This document shows, in pieces, positions 10,998 to 21,251 of a stretch of 64,000 bases of DNA. Position numbers and translations under genes: made by a program. This stretch comes from Colocasia esculenta (taxonomy: Eukaryota; Streptophyta; Magnoliopsida; Alismatales; Araceae), in NCBI GenBank assembly GCA_014218235.1, contig CM024760.1:70000961-70064960 (forward strand), written 5' to 3'. Position 1 is the first letter of the stretch; the number at the start of each line of letters is the position of its first letter. The notes below the pieces were generated by a model, which did not search any database, had not been told where the DNA came from, and worked only from the letters and a program-made list of their open reading frames with translations.

Positions 10998-12450
10998 AAT
11001 CCCAGTCCATGCTTTTTAGCATTCATTTTAAGTCTCAAAAACGCATCAAGATTTCCTTTCCCTTTTGTGAAATTCTTTATCACTTGATCCTTTTCATTCA
11101 ACAATTTATTAAGTTTTTCAATTTCATCAATTGCTTGTTTTTCCTTTTGTTGCATTTCAATTTTCTTTGTCGATTTTTCAATTTCATTATCAGCCTTCTA
11201 AGACATGATTTTAAATTTATCCAATTCATCTAGCATTACTTCTCTTTCATCATTAAATTCACAAATTTCCTTTTCAAGTTCAGACATTCTACTTGTTAGA
11301 GAAGTATCATGCATAACATTTTCAATCTTCCTTTTTAGATATTTTTTTTCTTTTCTTATTTCAGAACATTTTTCAATCAATGTGGCATAAGCATCTTGCC
11401 AATCATCAACAGTGTATTCTTCAAAAGAGGAGCTTAACTTGTTGTCATTGCTGTTGGCCATCAATCATACTTTCTCATCTTCAGATTTTGAGGAATTGTC
11501 TTCCTCTTATTCACTCTAGTCTTCATTTGACCAGGTTGCTAGCATTGCTTTTGGCTTCTTTCTTTTGATACTCTTCCTATACTTCTTGCTCATGTCTCTT
11601 TTGAATTCAGGACACTCACCTTTCATGTGTCATGGCTTATTGCACCTGTAACACAGAATTAGATTTTCAATTTTCATTTCATTTCTATTCAGATGCGAAG
11701 ATGAAGATGGAAATTGTTTCTTGCCCATGGATTTGTTGTGTTTTCCATGATGTTTGTAAATTCTTGATGTCAAAAATTTTCTAAACTATTTGGTGATGAG
11801 GGCAATTTCATCCTCATCAGATTTAGACGATTCAGAAATATTAATATCTTTTTCTTTGTATTTTCCACTTATGGAACCTTTGAGAGCAGTTGGTTTGGCT
11901 TTTAGCATATGTTCTTCAGTTCTTTTCAAATTTATTTCATAAGTCATCAGTGATACTATTTTTCATACCAACTCAGCATCAGTGTAATCCTTACGTTATC
12001 CTTTAAGTCCATTAACAATTACCATGAACCTAGCAAACATTTCAGATATAGATTCATCAGACTTCATGGTAAACATTTCATAATCAGAAATCAATAAATT
12101 GGCCTTAGTTTCCTTAACTTGTGATGTTCCCTCATACATCAACTGAAGCTTATCCCACATTTCTTTTGCAGAGGAGCACATGGACACTCTAGCATATTCT
12201 TTGGGATGAATTACACATTGAAGCATGTTCATAGCACTAAAAGTTAAAGTATCCCTTCTTATTTGCTCTCTAGTCCATGTATCCTCATCGCTAGTGATTT
12301 CATAAGGGCCTTTTTCAACAATCTTCCAGATTTCATAATTCTGGGTTCTAAGAAACACTTGCATTCGGTTCTTCTAGTAAGCATAGTCAGATCTATCAAA
12401 GTAGGGTGATCTGTTTATAGAGTGACCCTCAGCTATGAAACCTCAAGAAT
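10998..12450 (-). pseudogene. Copia (Sirevirus-like) gag of element D
   Basis: On the minus strand from about 12440, the protein shows the N-terminal block of plant Copia Gag (HSINRSPYFDRSDYAY, then a TAG where Trp is expected, then KNRMQVFLRTQNYEIWKIVEKGPYEI). Next comes a UBN2-like region (KEMWDKLQLMYEGTSQVKETKANLLISDYEMF). Further on are a single zinc knuckle (11630-11660, CX2CX4HX4C type) and a coiled-coil-like C-terminus (11198-11464). In-frame stops (for example after NGLKG at 11996) and a truncated 3' side at 10997, where F is inserted, make it non-functional. Pol is not present in the window. Confidence 0.8.
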
Positions 12451-12558
12451 CTATGAATCAAATTCTATAGCAAGTGAAATATCAAGCACAAAGATCAAAC
12501 CAGATGTATCAAACAAATGCGATCAAATCAGATCAGAATCAGAAACAAAGATTAAGCC

Positions 12559-12570
12559 GCTCTGATACCA
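12559..12570 (-). promoter_or_regulatory. Primer binding site of element D
   Basis: The minus strand reads TGGTATCAGAGC, complementary to the 3' end of initiator tRNA-Met. It lies two bases inside the LTR edge at 12573 and just before gag. Confidence 0.9.
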
Positions 12571-12572
12571 AT

Positions 12573-13016
12573 TATAGGATCATATGAGCAGGGTGAATAG
12601 ATCTAGAAGGGGGGTTGAATAGATCTATCACCAATCACAACGAAAGCTTAAGTAATTTAAGAATTACATCAAATTGTAACACAATTCAGTGAAAAATGAT
12701 ACTGATCTGATGTGAGTGTGCACAGTTGATGTGTGAGACAATTAGACAAACATTGTGTGAGTGATCCCTATGCATACATCTATAGAAGAGACGATTAAGC
12801 AAACCAGAATGCACAAAGATTTTTAAGGTGGTTCGGAGATCACAATAAGTGATTCCTACATCCACCCCTTACCACTGTGAGGATTAAACCACACACTATC
12901 TTGTAAAAGAGATACAACACACACACACACTTAAGAGCACGACAACTCCATCCACACAATTGAGCAAACCATTGAAGGCACACACACACAATCATACACA
13001 CTCTCTGATAGAGATT
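12573..13016 (-). mobile_element. 5' LTR of Copia element D, first segment (U5/R)
   Basis: This starts next to the PBS with TATAGG, probably a TG-to-TA decayed terminus. It contains the GGGTGAATAG-type block and a minus-strand CCGAACCACCTTAAAAATC block, both typical of the R-U5 of Sirevirus LTRs. Insertion of G1 stops it at 13016; its last five bases AGATT are the G1 target duplication. The LTR continues at 29903 and 32922. Simple CA repeats lie at 12920-13000. Confidence 0.75.
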
Positions 13017-13517
13017 TGTAAGGCCCTCGAATTTTGCCTCTTATTTAGTTGTTTGGTTGTATAGTGTTTGGATGCATAGTGTGCATAGTTATGTGAACAA
13101 ATATATATATATATATAGATATATATATGTGTGTGTATTCCTATACATATTATAATTAAGTAAAGTTGTGCATGTATATACATAATTGTTTAACTATGTA
13201 CATATGGTGTATATGTAATGCATTATACAATATATGTATATATATGTATGCACATAGAGTATACATAAAATACTGCATTTTTGTGTTCTGGCCGAAAGTC
13301 AAGTTTGCGTCAACATGAGTGGACGCCTAGGTCTGAGCCAGCGCCCAGATCAATGGACGCTAACCCCAGGTAGGCGGCCAGTGATGTTGACATTTATATC
13401 CCAGATCTGTTACGGCTTATGATCCGAAAACGCCCACGAATTCTTCGGCTTCTGTTTTGGAAACCGACTCCCAACAGCTAGAAACCCTACCTAATCGTGT
13501 CCCCGAGCCCTTGACTC

Positions 13518-13524
13518 TATAAAA
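13518..13524 (+). promoter_or_regulatory. TATA box of G1 5' LTR
   Basis: TATAAAA occurs in a conserved block about 500 bases into the LTR, and the 3' LTR copy is at 27331-27337. It is the best candidate core promoter for the element transcript. The start site cannot be fixed from sequence. Confidence 0.6.
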
Positions 13525-15995
13525 CACCTAATTCCCGGCCGAAATAGACCCTTTGGCATTTTGTCAAAACCCTAGCTCTTCTGTGCGAAAAATTGAGACT
13601 TTGAACCCTTTGATCTGGCGATTGGAGGCTTCTTCCGGCGTTCTACCACGACTAGGGGGAAGTCTGATCATAGAGGAAGGCTTCCCCGATGACGGTGTAC
13701 CATCTACTTCAACACAGAAGCCGGATCGAGGAGATTAGGAGGGCTTCTTGGCACAGGCCGAGGAGTGCTTCATCGACCAATAACTCCCTTTAGTGATTTA
13801 TTTTGAGGCAAGTAACCCTTGACCATTGTCCATACATACGTCTAGTAGGTCCCAGGTATTTTTATGGATTTTATTCGTGTTCTGGAACCACCGTTCTCTC
13901 TTATTTTTGTGAGTTCTGTCTGCATTCCTGCAAATAGGAACTTAACGACATTATTTGCTGTCGTTAAGATCAGAACTTGGCGGCAACCTTTGCTGCCGTT
14001 AACCTGGTTGGCGACCACCTGTGTGCCGTTGAGTTCTTCAGGTGGTGACAGTGGGCATGTCTGACCCTTTGTAATAATTTTTTCGGATTTCCGAATATGA
14101 GGATATACTGTAAAAATGATATATTGACAAGTATCTCCAATGGATCATACTGTGTATTTATGAATAATTTTTGTGCATTGCATTATTTATTAAAATTTCT
14201 AAAATGATTTGTTGGGCATGTTTTAGTCTTCTTAATTACTGTTTATGTGGATCTGTGTTTAATTAGGATGTCAGGAAATTTTTGTGAGATGTACATATGT
14301 ATTAGTTCATGCCATGAAACTTAGGCAAATTTCTAATTGCTGTGGGAATATTTAGAATTTTTGGAATATAAAACAATGAGCATGAATTGTCTGTTTTAAA
14401 TTTTAAATAAAATGTATGATATATGTTAAAATACCAGAAATTTTGTGTGATATCATGACTGTTAGATACAAGTTTTAGAACTATTAAATACATTGGTAAC
14501 ACTGTGAATCATGCTTACTTGAGTTCTTGATAATTATGCAGATTGCTTGTTCAAATTTTCATAAATTGTGTAGATGTTCAAAAAATATGAAAAATTGTGT
14601 GTATAATGATTAACCTGTAAGAAGTATGTAGTAAAATTTTCATACTGATTGCATAACAATAAGTACTGATTCGGATTTAACATAGAAAAATGACAATGTG
14701 GAGTATGCTTATTATAATTGTAAATAAATTAGTGAGTTGCAGCATGATTAAGGTTAGTTATGACCTGTTTTACACTGTAAACTGTAGCATATTATTAGAT
14801 AAATTGAACTATGAAATCATGTACAAATGAATGCAATAGTGTAAACAAATGTATGTGAACAATGTGAACAATATGAAAAAGGTATAAACTGTGCCATAGG
14901 TGACACTGCTACCTTAGAGGGCTGTGGAACCCTACCGTAGTAAAGTCCCTATGGGAAGGTTCATAATGTGTGAAATCCTATGGGCAAATAGAATGAAATC
15001 TTGGAGGTGGACAAGTACCACTGGTTAGGGTGGAGAGTGCTTCTCCCGGTTCTGCACAGTTAACCAAGATCTATCACTGTTTTGCCTAGGTGATAGGCAT
15101 GTGAATGTGATTGTGTGTCCTTCTAGAGGTGGTTTGGACTATGTGTCACGGTATTTAATGTGAATAATGTGATTGTATATAAGTGAATGTGAAATTGTGT
15201 AATTGTGCAAATGAATATGTGAATGTGTGAAAACCATGTGATAGTATGTGAATTAGTGAAATATTAAATGAGTATGTTAAATCCATGTCAAAATAGCAAG
15301 CTAAACATGTTTATAATTGTGTTAAATGTATGAGAATGTAAATAGAATCCATGCTAGGAGCAATGCTTACATCATGTGTTATTTCATGCTTAAGTTGCAT
15401 ATATATATATATTGTAGCATGAATGGAATGAGTTTTAAGTTGATTAAGTATGTTAAAGAAATGTGTGGAGAGCATGTGATATGTTTTATACCTAATGTGA
15501 AAAGAAACATAAAGCATGTATCATGTCCTTTAATGTTATAGGAATTTCATGCATAATATTTAAGAGGTTCAAACCATGTTACATGTGTTAATTGTTTTAT
15601 TAGAAAGTAAAATGTGCATATGATGTGTGTATGTATAATGTGCGTGGATTTCTTGCTGAGTCTATTAGACTCACTCTTGCTTCGGCGTACAGGTGTGGCA
15701 GGTGATTCCTCTGAGGAGACTGTTAGGAGTGACTCCAAGCGAGAGGAGTAGCATCTTTTGTGAAGAATACGTTGTTGTACTTTCATTTCATAAGTATGTA
15801 ATCAAGGGTATTATGTAATTTAAATGTGGACAATGTAATTTGACTTAGAAATTCAATTATGTGGACTTTAGTTTCTTTCTTGTACTATATGGACTGTGGA
15901 TAAAATGTGGATGATTTGAATAATATTGTTGTTTTATTTCCGCTGTTCTACCTCTATATTTGTGTACATCTCAACTTAGAGTATATGTTGCTCTC

Positions 15996-16017
15996 TATAC
16001 CGACGTGGGTTGGTATA
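15996..16017 (+). other. Conserved U5 hairpin near the LTR end
   Basis: Arms TATACCGAC and GTTGGTATA pair over nine positions (one G-U) around the loop GTGG, about 30 bases before the LTR end and PBS. The same hairpin is at 29847-29868, 49208-49229, 57349-57370 and, inverted, at 5691-5712. Confidence 0.7.
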
Positions 16018-16051
16018 ACCGTACCGGTATAAGGAGGGTCATTACAGAGAT

Positions 16052-16063
16052 TGGTATCAGAGC
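16052..16063 (+). promoter_or_regulatory. Primer binding site of G1
   Basis: TGGTATCAGAGC lies five bases after the 5' LTR end and complements the 3' end of initiator tRNA-Met. A leader of about 170 bases without clear features separates it from the gag ATG. Confidence 0.95.
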
Positions 16064-16448
16064 AACAGGTTGAGATTGTACATGACTATACACCATCATC
16101 TTCATTATATGCTAAGTCTTTATAGATTGGTCCACATGTGTAGAAAATGATTAATAATGAATGAAAGATAGATAAAAAAATGGTTAGGAAATAAATAACT
16201 TAGTTTCTAATATTGATTAAATTGTCTTGCCGGATATGGCTTCTCGTGGCAGGCGTGGTGCCCATGCTAGAGAGGATGAGCCTAGGCGTGAGGAGAGGGA
16301 TGAGCAGCAGGCCCCAGCTCCACAGGGACCTACTGTACTTTCTCCTCCACCACCAGTTGATTATGGGGTATTTATGCAAGGCCTGGTGCAGGCTTTGCAA
16401 ACACAGGCCCATACTCAGGCTCCACTCCAGGCTCAGCTGGAGGCTCAG

Positions 16449-16541
16449 GTTAGAATAATAAATAAAGTAGTCTGTTTTATTTAATTATATGATTTGTATG
16501 TTGCTATATCGTATATGTGTTACTTATATTGTTTGTTATAG
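16449..16541 (+). other. Intron-like segment A in G1 gag
   Basis: This 93-base AT-rich segment begins CAG|GTTAGA and ends TTATAG|AAG. Both sides are complete codons (phase 0), and removing it joins conserved gag sequence. It contains an in-frame stop, so read-through of unspliced RNA ends here (16482-16484). The counterpart in G2 is 49649-49733. Confidence 0.75.
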
Positions 16542-16745
16542 AAGGCTCAGGCGCCAGTTCCCCAGGCACATGACCATGGTGGACCTTCCATCATGGAAAG
16601 GTTCAAGAGGATGGCTCCACCCTCTTTTAAGGGGGAGAGCGATCCGTTGCTTGCAGAGAGCTGGATGAGGGAGATCGAAAAGATCTTTCGGGCGATTGGG
16701 TGTGCTGAGGATGACAAGGTCAGCCTGGCCACCTATATGCTACAG

Positions 16746-16827
16746 GTATGTGTTTGTTGTTTAAGCATTTAATTAAATTAAGGTTAGATGGTTTAGATAA
16801 GTGCTTATGGAGAATGATTTGATGCAG
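16746..16827 (+). other. Intron-like segment B in G1 gag
   Basis: This 82-base AT-rich segment has the donor CAG|GTATGT, the acceptor GATGCAG|GAG and in-frame stops inside. Removal joins ATYMLQ to ERADVWW in phase 0, the spacing expected of Gag in this clade. The counterpart in G2 is 49929-50006 with the same donor. Confidence 0.8.
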
Positions 16828-17490
16828 GAGAGAGCCGATGTGTGGTGGTCCTCATTACTGCGTACCCGATTCGAGGATGGTGTTGTCGAGGTTGCTTGGG
16901 ACGAGTTCGTGAGGCTCTTTCGAGCCAAGTTCGTTCCCGAGCATATCCAGGACAAGATGGAGCAGAAGTTCCTCACCTTGACTCAGGGCTCCATGACCGT
17001 ACTCGAGTACGAGGCATTGCTGATGAGCGCAGGAAGACGAAGAAGTTTGTGATGGGCCTAAAGCCATCACTGCGATCGATGCTTGTGGCGTTCGATCATC
17101 GTACCTTGGACGAGGCTCTTAGTGCGGCATGCCGTCAGGAGAGTGAGATGGAGCAATACCTTGAGGAGAAGAAGGCTTCGCAGAAGAGGCCAACAACTCC
17201 TTTCCAGCGACATGATAGAAAGAAGGCGGCATATCAGTCACCGCAGCGTCCCGTGGCATCGGGCAGTCAGCAGGTAGCTTCTTAGCGTTCCCATGGTAGT
17301 AGGCCTAGTGGCAAGGAGTGTCCTCATTGTGGGAGGGCACATGGTGGTACGGAGTGCTGGAAGTTGGCGGGAAAGTGCCTCAAGTGTGGGAGCAGCGAGC
17401 ACCAGATCTGGGACTACCCCAGACTTCAGAAGGGAGTCCAGCGACCAGCTCCGGCAGCGGTAGCAGTGCCAGCTATAGGACGACTAGGAA

Positions 17491-17702
17491 GGCCTCGAGC
17501 CCAAGCTCGAGTGTTTGCCTTGGCGAGAGAGGACGCGGAGTAGGCAGAGCATATCACCAAAGGTATGGTTCTTTTCATGGGTGTACACGCTCGGGTTTTG
17601 TTTGATACAGGTTCTACTCACTCGTTCATTTCCGAGTAGTTTGCTAGGTAGTTAGCTTTAGAGTCAGGATTAGAGTCTGAGGAGTTAGAGGTTCCATTTT
17701 CT
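17491..17702 (+). pseudogene. G1 aspartic protease region, broken
   Basis: In the pol frame this encodes a linker (ARVFALARED) and the retropepsin active site LFDTGSTHSFIS at about 17605-17636. The protease would process Gag-Pol. Three in-frame TAG stops (17541, 17637, 17649) inactivate it. At two of them (17541, 17649) G2 has CAG and at 17637 CGG, so C-to-T/G-to-A decay explains all three. Confidence 0.85.
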
Positions 17703-18874
17703 GTGCACACACTTGCGGGAACGGTATCGACTAGGAAGTGCATTCTGTCGTTACCTGTGTGCATTGAGGATAGAGTCCTAGAGGGGTGTTTCTACTTGCT
17801 AAAGATGAAGGACTATGATGCAATTCTTGGTCTGGATTGGCTAGAGGAGCACTATGCATTAGTGGATTGTCGTGGGAAGAAGATTGTTTTCCGTATTCTT
17901 GGTGAGGATGAGTTTTCACATCCATTGCCAAGGAACCTTGTGGGAAAGTTTGTTATCTCCGCCATGAAGGCGATGAGGATGGTAGGCAAGGGTTGTGACG
18001 CTTTTCTTGCCAGCATGGTATTAGTACTAAAAGCTGATCAGTCACCTACCCTTGAGGAGATAGATGTAGTGCGGGAGTTTCCAGACGTATTTCCTAATGA
18101 TTTGTCTGGATTGCCTCCGGTTAGCGAGATAGAGTTTACCCTAGAGTTTCTTCCGGGCACCTCTCCTATCTCAAAGGCTCCATATCGGATGGTACCTGCG
18201 GAGTTAGTAGAGTTAAGGAAGCAGTTGCAAGATTTGCTAGATAAGGGATTTATTCGCCCTAGTGTTTCTCCTTGGGACGCACCTGTCTTATTCATAAAGA
18301 AGAAGGGTGGGTCACTTAGGTTATGCATTGATTATAGGAAGCTAAACCAAGTGACGGTGAAGAATAGGTATCCCTTACCGCGGATCGATGATCTATTTGA
18401 CCAGTTGCAGAATGCATCGGTCTTTTCCAAGATTGATTTGCGGTCTGGCTATCATCAGTTGAGGATTAGGAGTGAGCATGTGTCCAAGACGACCTTTCGG
18501 ACCCGTTATGGACATTATGAGTTCTTAGTTCTTCCATTTGGTCTAACCAACGCCCCTGCAGCGTTCATGGATCTCATGAACAGGGTGTTTAGGTCTTATT
18601 TAGATAGTTTTATTGTAGTGTTTATCGATGATGTGTTGGTCTATTCTCCGGATGAGGCCACACACCGTCAGCATTTGAGGGTAGTGTTAGAAGTTCTTCG
18701 AGAGCACAAGCTGTATGCAAAATTCAGCAAGTGCGATTTTTTGATGCGCAAGGTTCATTTCCTTGGGCATGTTATCTCCGGAGCTAAAGTAGCAGTTGAT
18801 CCAGCAAAGGTTCAGGCTGTGTTAGATTGGAAGATTCCCAGAACCCCATCCGAGATTCGTAGTTTCCTTGGTTT
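17703..18874 (+). pseudogene. G1 reverse transcriptase, N-terminal two thirds
   Basis: The open frame carries RT motifs in order: the fingers region KGFIRPSVSPWDAPVLFIKKK, LCIDYRKLNQVTVKNRYPLPRIDD, SKIDLRSGYHQLRI, LPFGLTNAPAAFMDLMN and the catalytic FIDDVLVYS, then FLGHVISG. It uses the Tekay/Del-type RT sequence. The frame is cut at 18874 in SEIRSFLGF by insertion of K. It resumes after the target duplication at 24749-24753 with AGYYRQFIEGF. Confidence 0.95.
18870..18874. repeat. Target-site duplication of K, left copy
   Basis: GGTTT here and at 24749-24753 flank K exactly. G2 shows the undisturbed site as TTGGTTTAGCTGG at the matching place. Confidence 0.97.
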
Positions 18875-20637
18875 TGTTGGCCCTTTTGGTACGACAGCAA
18901 GATGACCTAGAGGGGGGGGAGGGTGAATAGGTTTTCTGCAATCTGAAACAGAAATTTAAAACAGAAAATTATCACTGGAGAGTTTGGTTAGTTTGGTGTG
19001 ATAAAGAGTAGCAGTGCGGAAGCAAATAAACAATCACACAAATGAGACAAGAAATTTATCCTGGTTCGGCCCTTCCCACATGGAAGTCCTACATCCAGTC
19101 CCCAAGCAACCTCTTGGGATTTCACTAACCAAGGGTACAGTCCCCTTCAAGGACACTACAACACCCAGCACCCCAGCTGGTCTTCTTCTCTTTCCCGGAT
19201 GAGAAGGCAGCCCACTTCTTTTACAGGCTCAGAAGCAAACCTCCTGGTACAAACCCCAGTGCGGTTCTGCTAGACGCAAACCCCTAGCTAGGTTCCACAC
19301 TGTATACAGTCCTACAGCTGGACAAAAATCTTTCTTAGAAAAGAAAGATCAGACCGAGAGATATTACAAGATGAACACTAAGAACTAGCTCACAGTCAAG
19401 GACTCTCCCCCAAATTTACAATGAACGCAGAGAGAGAATGAAGAGAGAGAGAAGAAAGCTTGAAGAAGGCTTGAATGCTTGAGACGCTTTTGATCGCTTC
19501 TTCTTTGGCTCAGGCTCTTTCTCTCTTTCTCTGAGTGTATGTGGAGTTTTGGTTCTTCACTGGATGTACACTCCTTTAAGGATATTCAGGAACGCTCTAT
19601 GTTGTTCTTCAACCTTGCTTCATCTTTTATATGAGCAACTTTTGAATGGATCCGTTGAAGAGATCCGTTGGAGTTCTAGCGTTGCTCATCTTCTCTTCAT
19701 CTGTCTTAGTCAGACTCTGGTGGTCTTTGAGGTCTGTAGTCATAGAAGAGAGTGTTAGCATAAAAGAGTGTTTATGATAAACGGTGCATACCACTGTGTT
19801 TCTGCAAACATGATAAAAATGGTAGTTCATATCTTTTTTATGACAAGACTCTAAAATACGCATGCAGCTTTTTCTGTCAGAAGATATTTGACTTTTCATT
19901 TGGCGCCTAAAAGCACTTAAATAATCGATGTTTACATGAAGTCGATGTTTGGACAAAATCGATGTTTAAGTGAAAGCAAATCGATATTATAAGATAGCCA
20001 AATCGATGAGCAAATCGATGTTTCACTTATCGAGTCGATGTGAGAAGCAAATCGTTATGAGAGCAAATCGTTGTTCTCACTTAACAAACCGTTATAGCTA
20101 TCAAATCGTTATGAAACTTATCGAATCGATGTGAGAAGCAAATCGTTGTTTCTCACTTATCAAATCGTTATGAGCCTTAGCGAATCATTATAGAAGGCAA
20201 ATCGATGTGAGGGCAAATCGTTGCGCTCACTTATCAAATCGTTATGAGCCTTAGCGAATCGTTTATAGAAGGCGCTAAACAAATCGTAATGGGGCTTATA
20301 AAACCTATTAAAGCCAAATCGTTGTAGCGCTTATAAAATCGATTGAAACCAAATCATTGTAGCACTTATTAATTTGGCACTTGAACTGAAATCGATGTAT
20401 ATAGATTAGACATCGATTTTATCATTTTAGTGCGTCTTATCAAATCGTTATAGCTATCGAATCGATGTATGAATCATTCTACTCATTTATCAAATTGATG
20501 TGAGACTTATCAATTTGTTTTGAGATTGATGCGACACAGATGAAACATGATATTCAATTTAATTACTCATAAATTTTGTTATCATCATAAGTTTTGTTAT
20601 CACCAAAATACAAGGACAAACAGAGAGTGGTTCAACA
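18875..20637 (-). repeat. 3' LTR of K
   Basis: This 1763-bp LTR (minus orientation) has CTTTTATA at 19624-19631 as the minus-strand TATA box. A dense array of ATCGATGT / AATCGTTATGAG words fills 19925-20530 in the U3. The GGGGGGTGAATAGG block next to the U5 end is typical of Sirevirus-like LTRs. Confidence 0.95.
19925..20530. repeat. ATCGATGT/TCGTTATGAG word array in K 3' LTR
   Basis: About thirty variants of a short word (AAATCGATGT, AAATCGTTGT, ATCGTTATGAG) recur at roughly 15-30 base spacing, often alternating with CACTTATC or GCCTTAG. The second LTR has the same array at 24030-24650. Confidence 0.85.
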
Positions 20638-20895
20638 ATCTCCCCCTTTTTGGTGATGACAAAATTTATGAGAATTTTCTGGCAAAAATACTTAAGCATA
20701 GAAAATGCAGAAAATTCACAGAACATACATACTCTCCCCCTTTCTGTCACTAACCAAAAAGGAAGGAACTTACCATGCATATTCTCCCCTTTTTTAGAAA
20801 ACTTCTTACCATTGAGGGGTTCAACAATGATTGATATTAGTAAATAACTCCCCCTTAATCTGTGCTCCCCCTGAGGGTGAAACTCCCCCTTAATG
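20638..20895 (-). promoter_or_regulatory. Polypurine tract of K and a run of PPT-like copies
   Basis: Directly after the LTR the minus strand reads AAAAAGGGGGAGAT, the plus-strand primer site. Further AAGGGGGAG-like copies lie at about 20731-20743, 20783-20795, 20847-20856, 20863-20871 and 20882-20892. Multiplied PPTs are a reported hallmark of Sireviruses. Confidence 0.85.
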
Positions 20896-21251
20896 TGAGG
20901 CAAGACAGATCTTGTTGGTCTTGACTTTTCATATGTTGTTTGTAAAGTCTTCAAGAATTTTGCCTACATACATCTTAAAAGAGACTTGCAAACATTGTTA
21001 GTAGCAATATAAAAATTTAATATTTGAGACTACTCTCTCTTCAGATAAAATTTGGATGAAGAGCTGGCAGTCATCAGTGCCTTGAGCATCCTTTGATCCT
21101 GATGCTCCAAGGCTATCCTGCAAACCACTTATTCAGAAATAGGTACCCAAATCTTTTTGGGTCCTTGATGGTTAGATGTATAAAAGTATCCTTTCGGAAT
21201 CCAAACTAGGTGCCTTGTTGTGCAGGTATTCACAGTGTGTCCTAATCTATT

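Larger units (their letters stand above)
13017..16046 (+). repeat. 5' LTR of G1
   Basis: This 3030-bp LTR runs from TGTAAGG to TTACA. It has TATAAAA at 13518-13524, an AT-repeat at 13100-13130, a GT-rich part at 14850-15300 and the U5 hairpin at 15996-16017. Compared with the 3' LTR it lacks about 25 bases just before that hairpin and has many substitutions, so insertion is not very recent. Confidence 0.95.
16236..17490 (+). pseudogene. G1 gag, three exon-like blocks, broken
   Basis: The start MASRGRRG at 16236 matches the start in G2. Block 1 (16236-16448) is a basic, Pro-rich N-terminus. Block 2 (16542-16745) holds the ERFKRMAPPSFKGESDP and ATYMLQ motifs. Block 3 (from 16828) holds ERADVWW, the LFRAKFVPEHIQDKM region and QGSMTVLEYEA of the Retrotrans_gag domain. 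Two intron-like segments lie between the blocks. A net 37-base deletion near 17015 shifts the frame compared with G2. Two zinc knuckles follow at about 17316-17430: CPHCGRAHGGTEC is intact, while the second ends in Tyr instead of Cys. A TAG at 17283 also interrupts. Gag would form the cytoplasmic particle. Confidence 0.88.

Noticed and set aside
16047..16235. A third intron in the G1 leader (CAG|GTTGAG after the PBS)
   Set aside because: The donor is poor, no clear acceptor is conserved with G2, and the stretch is non-coding, so phase cannot be tested.
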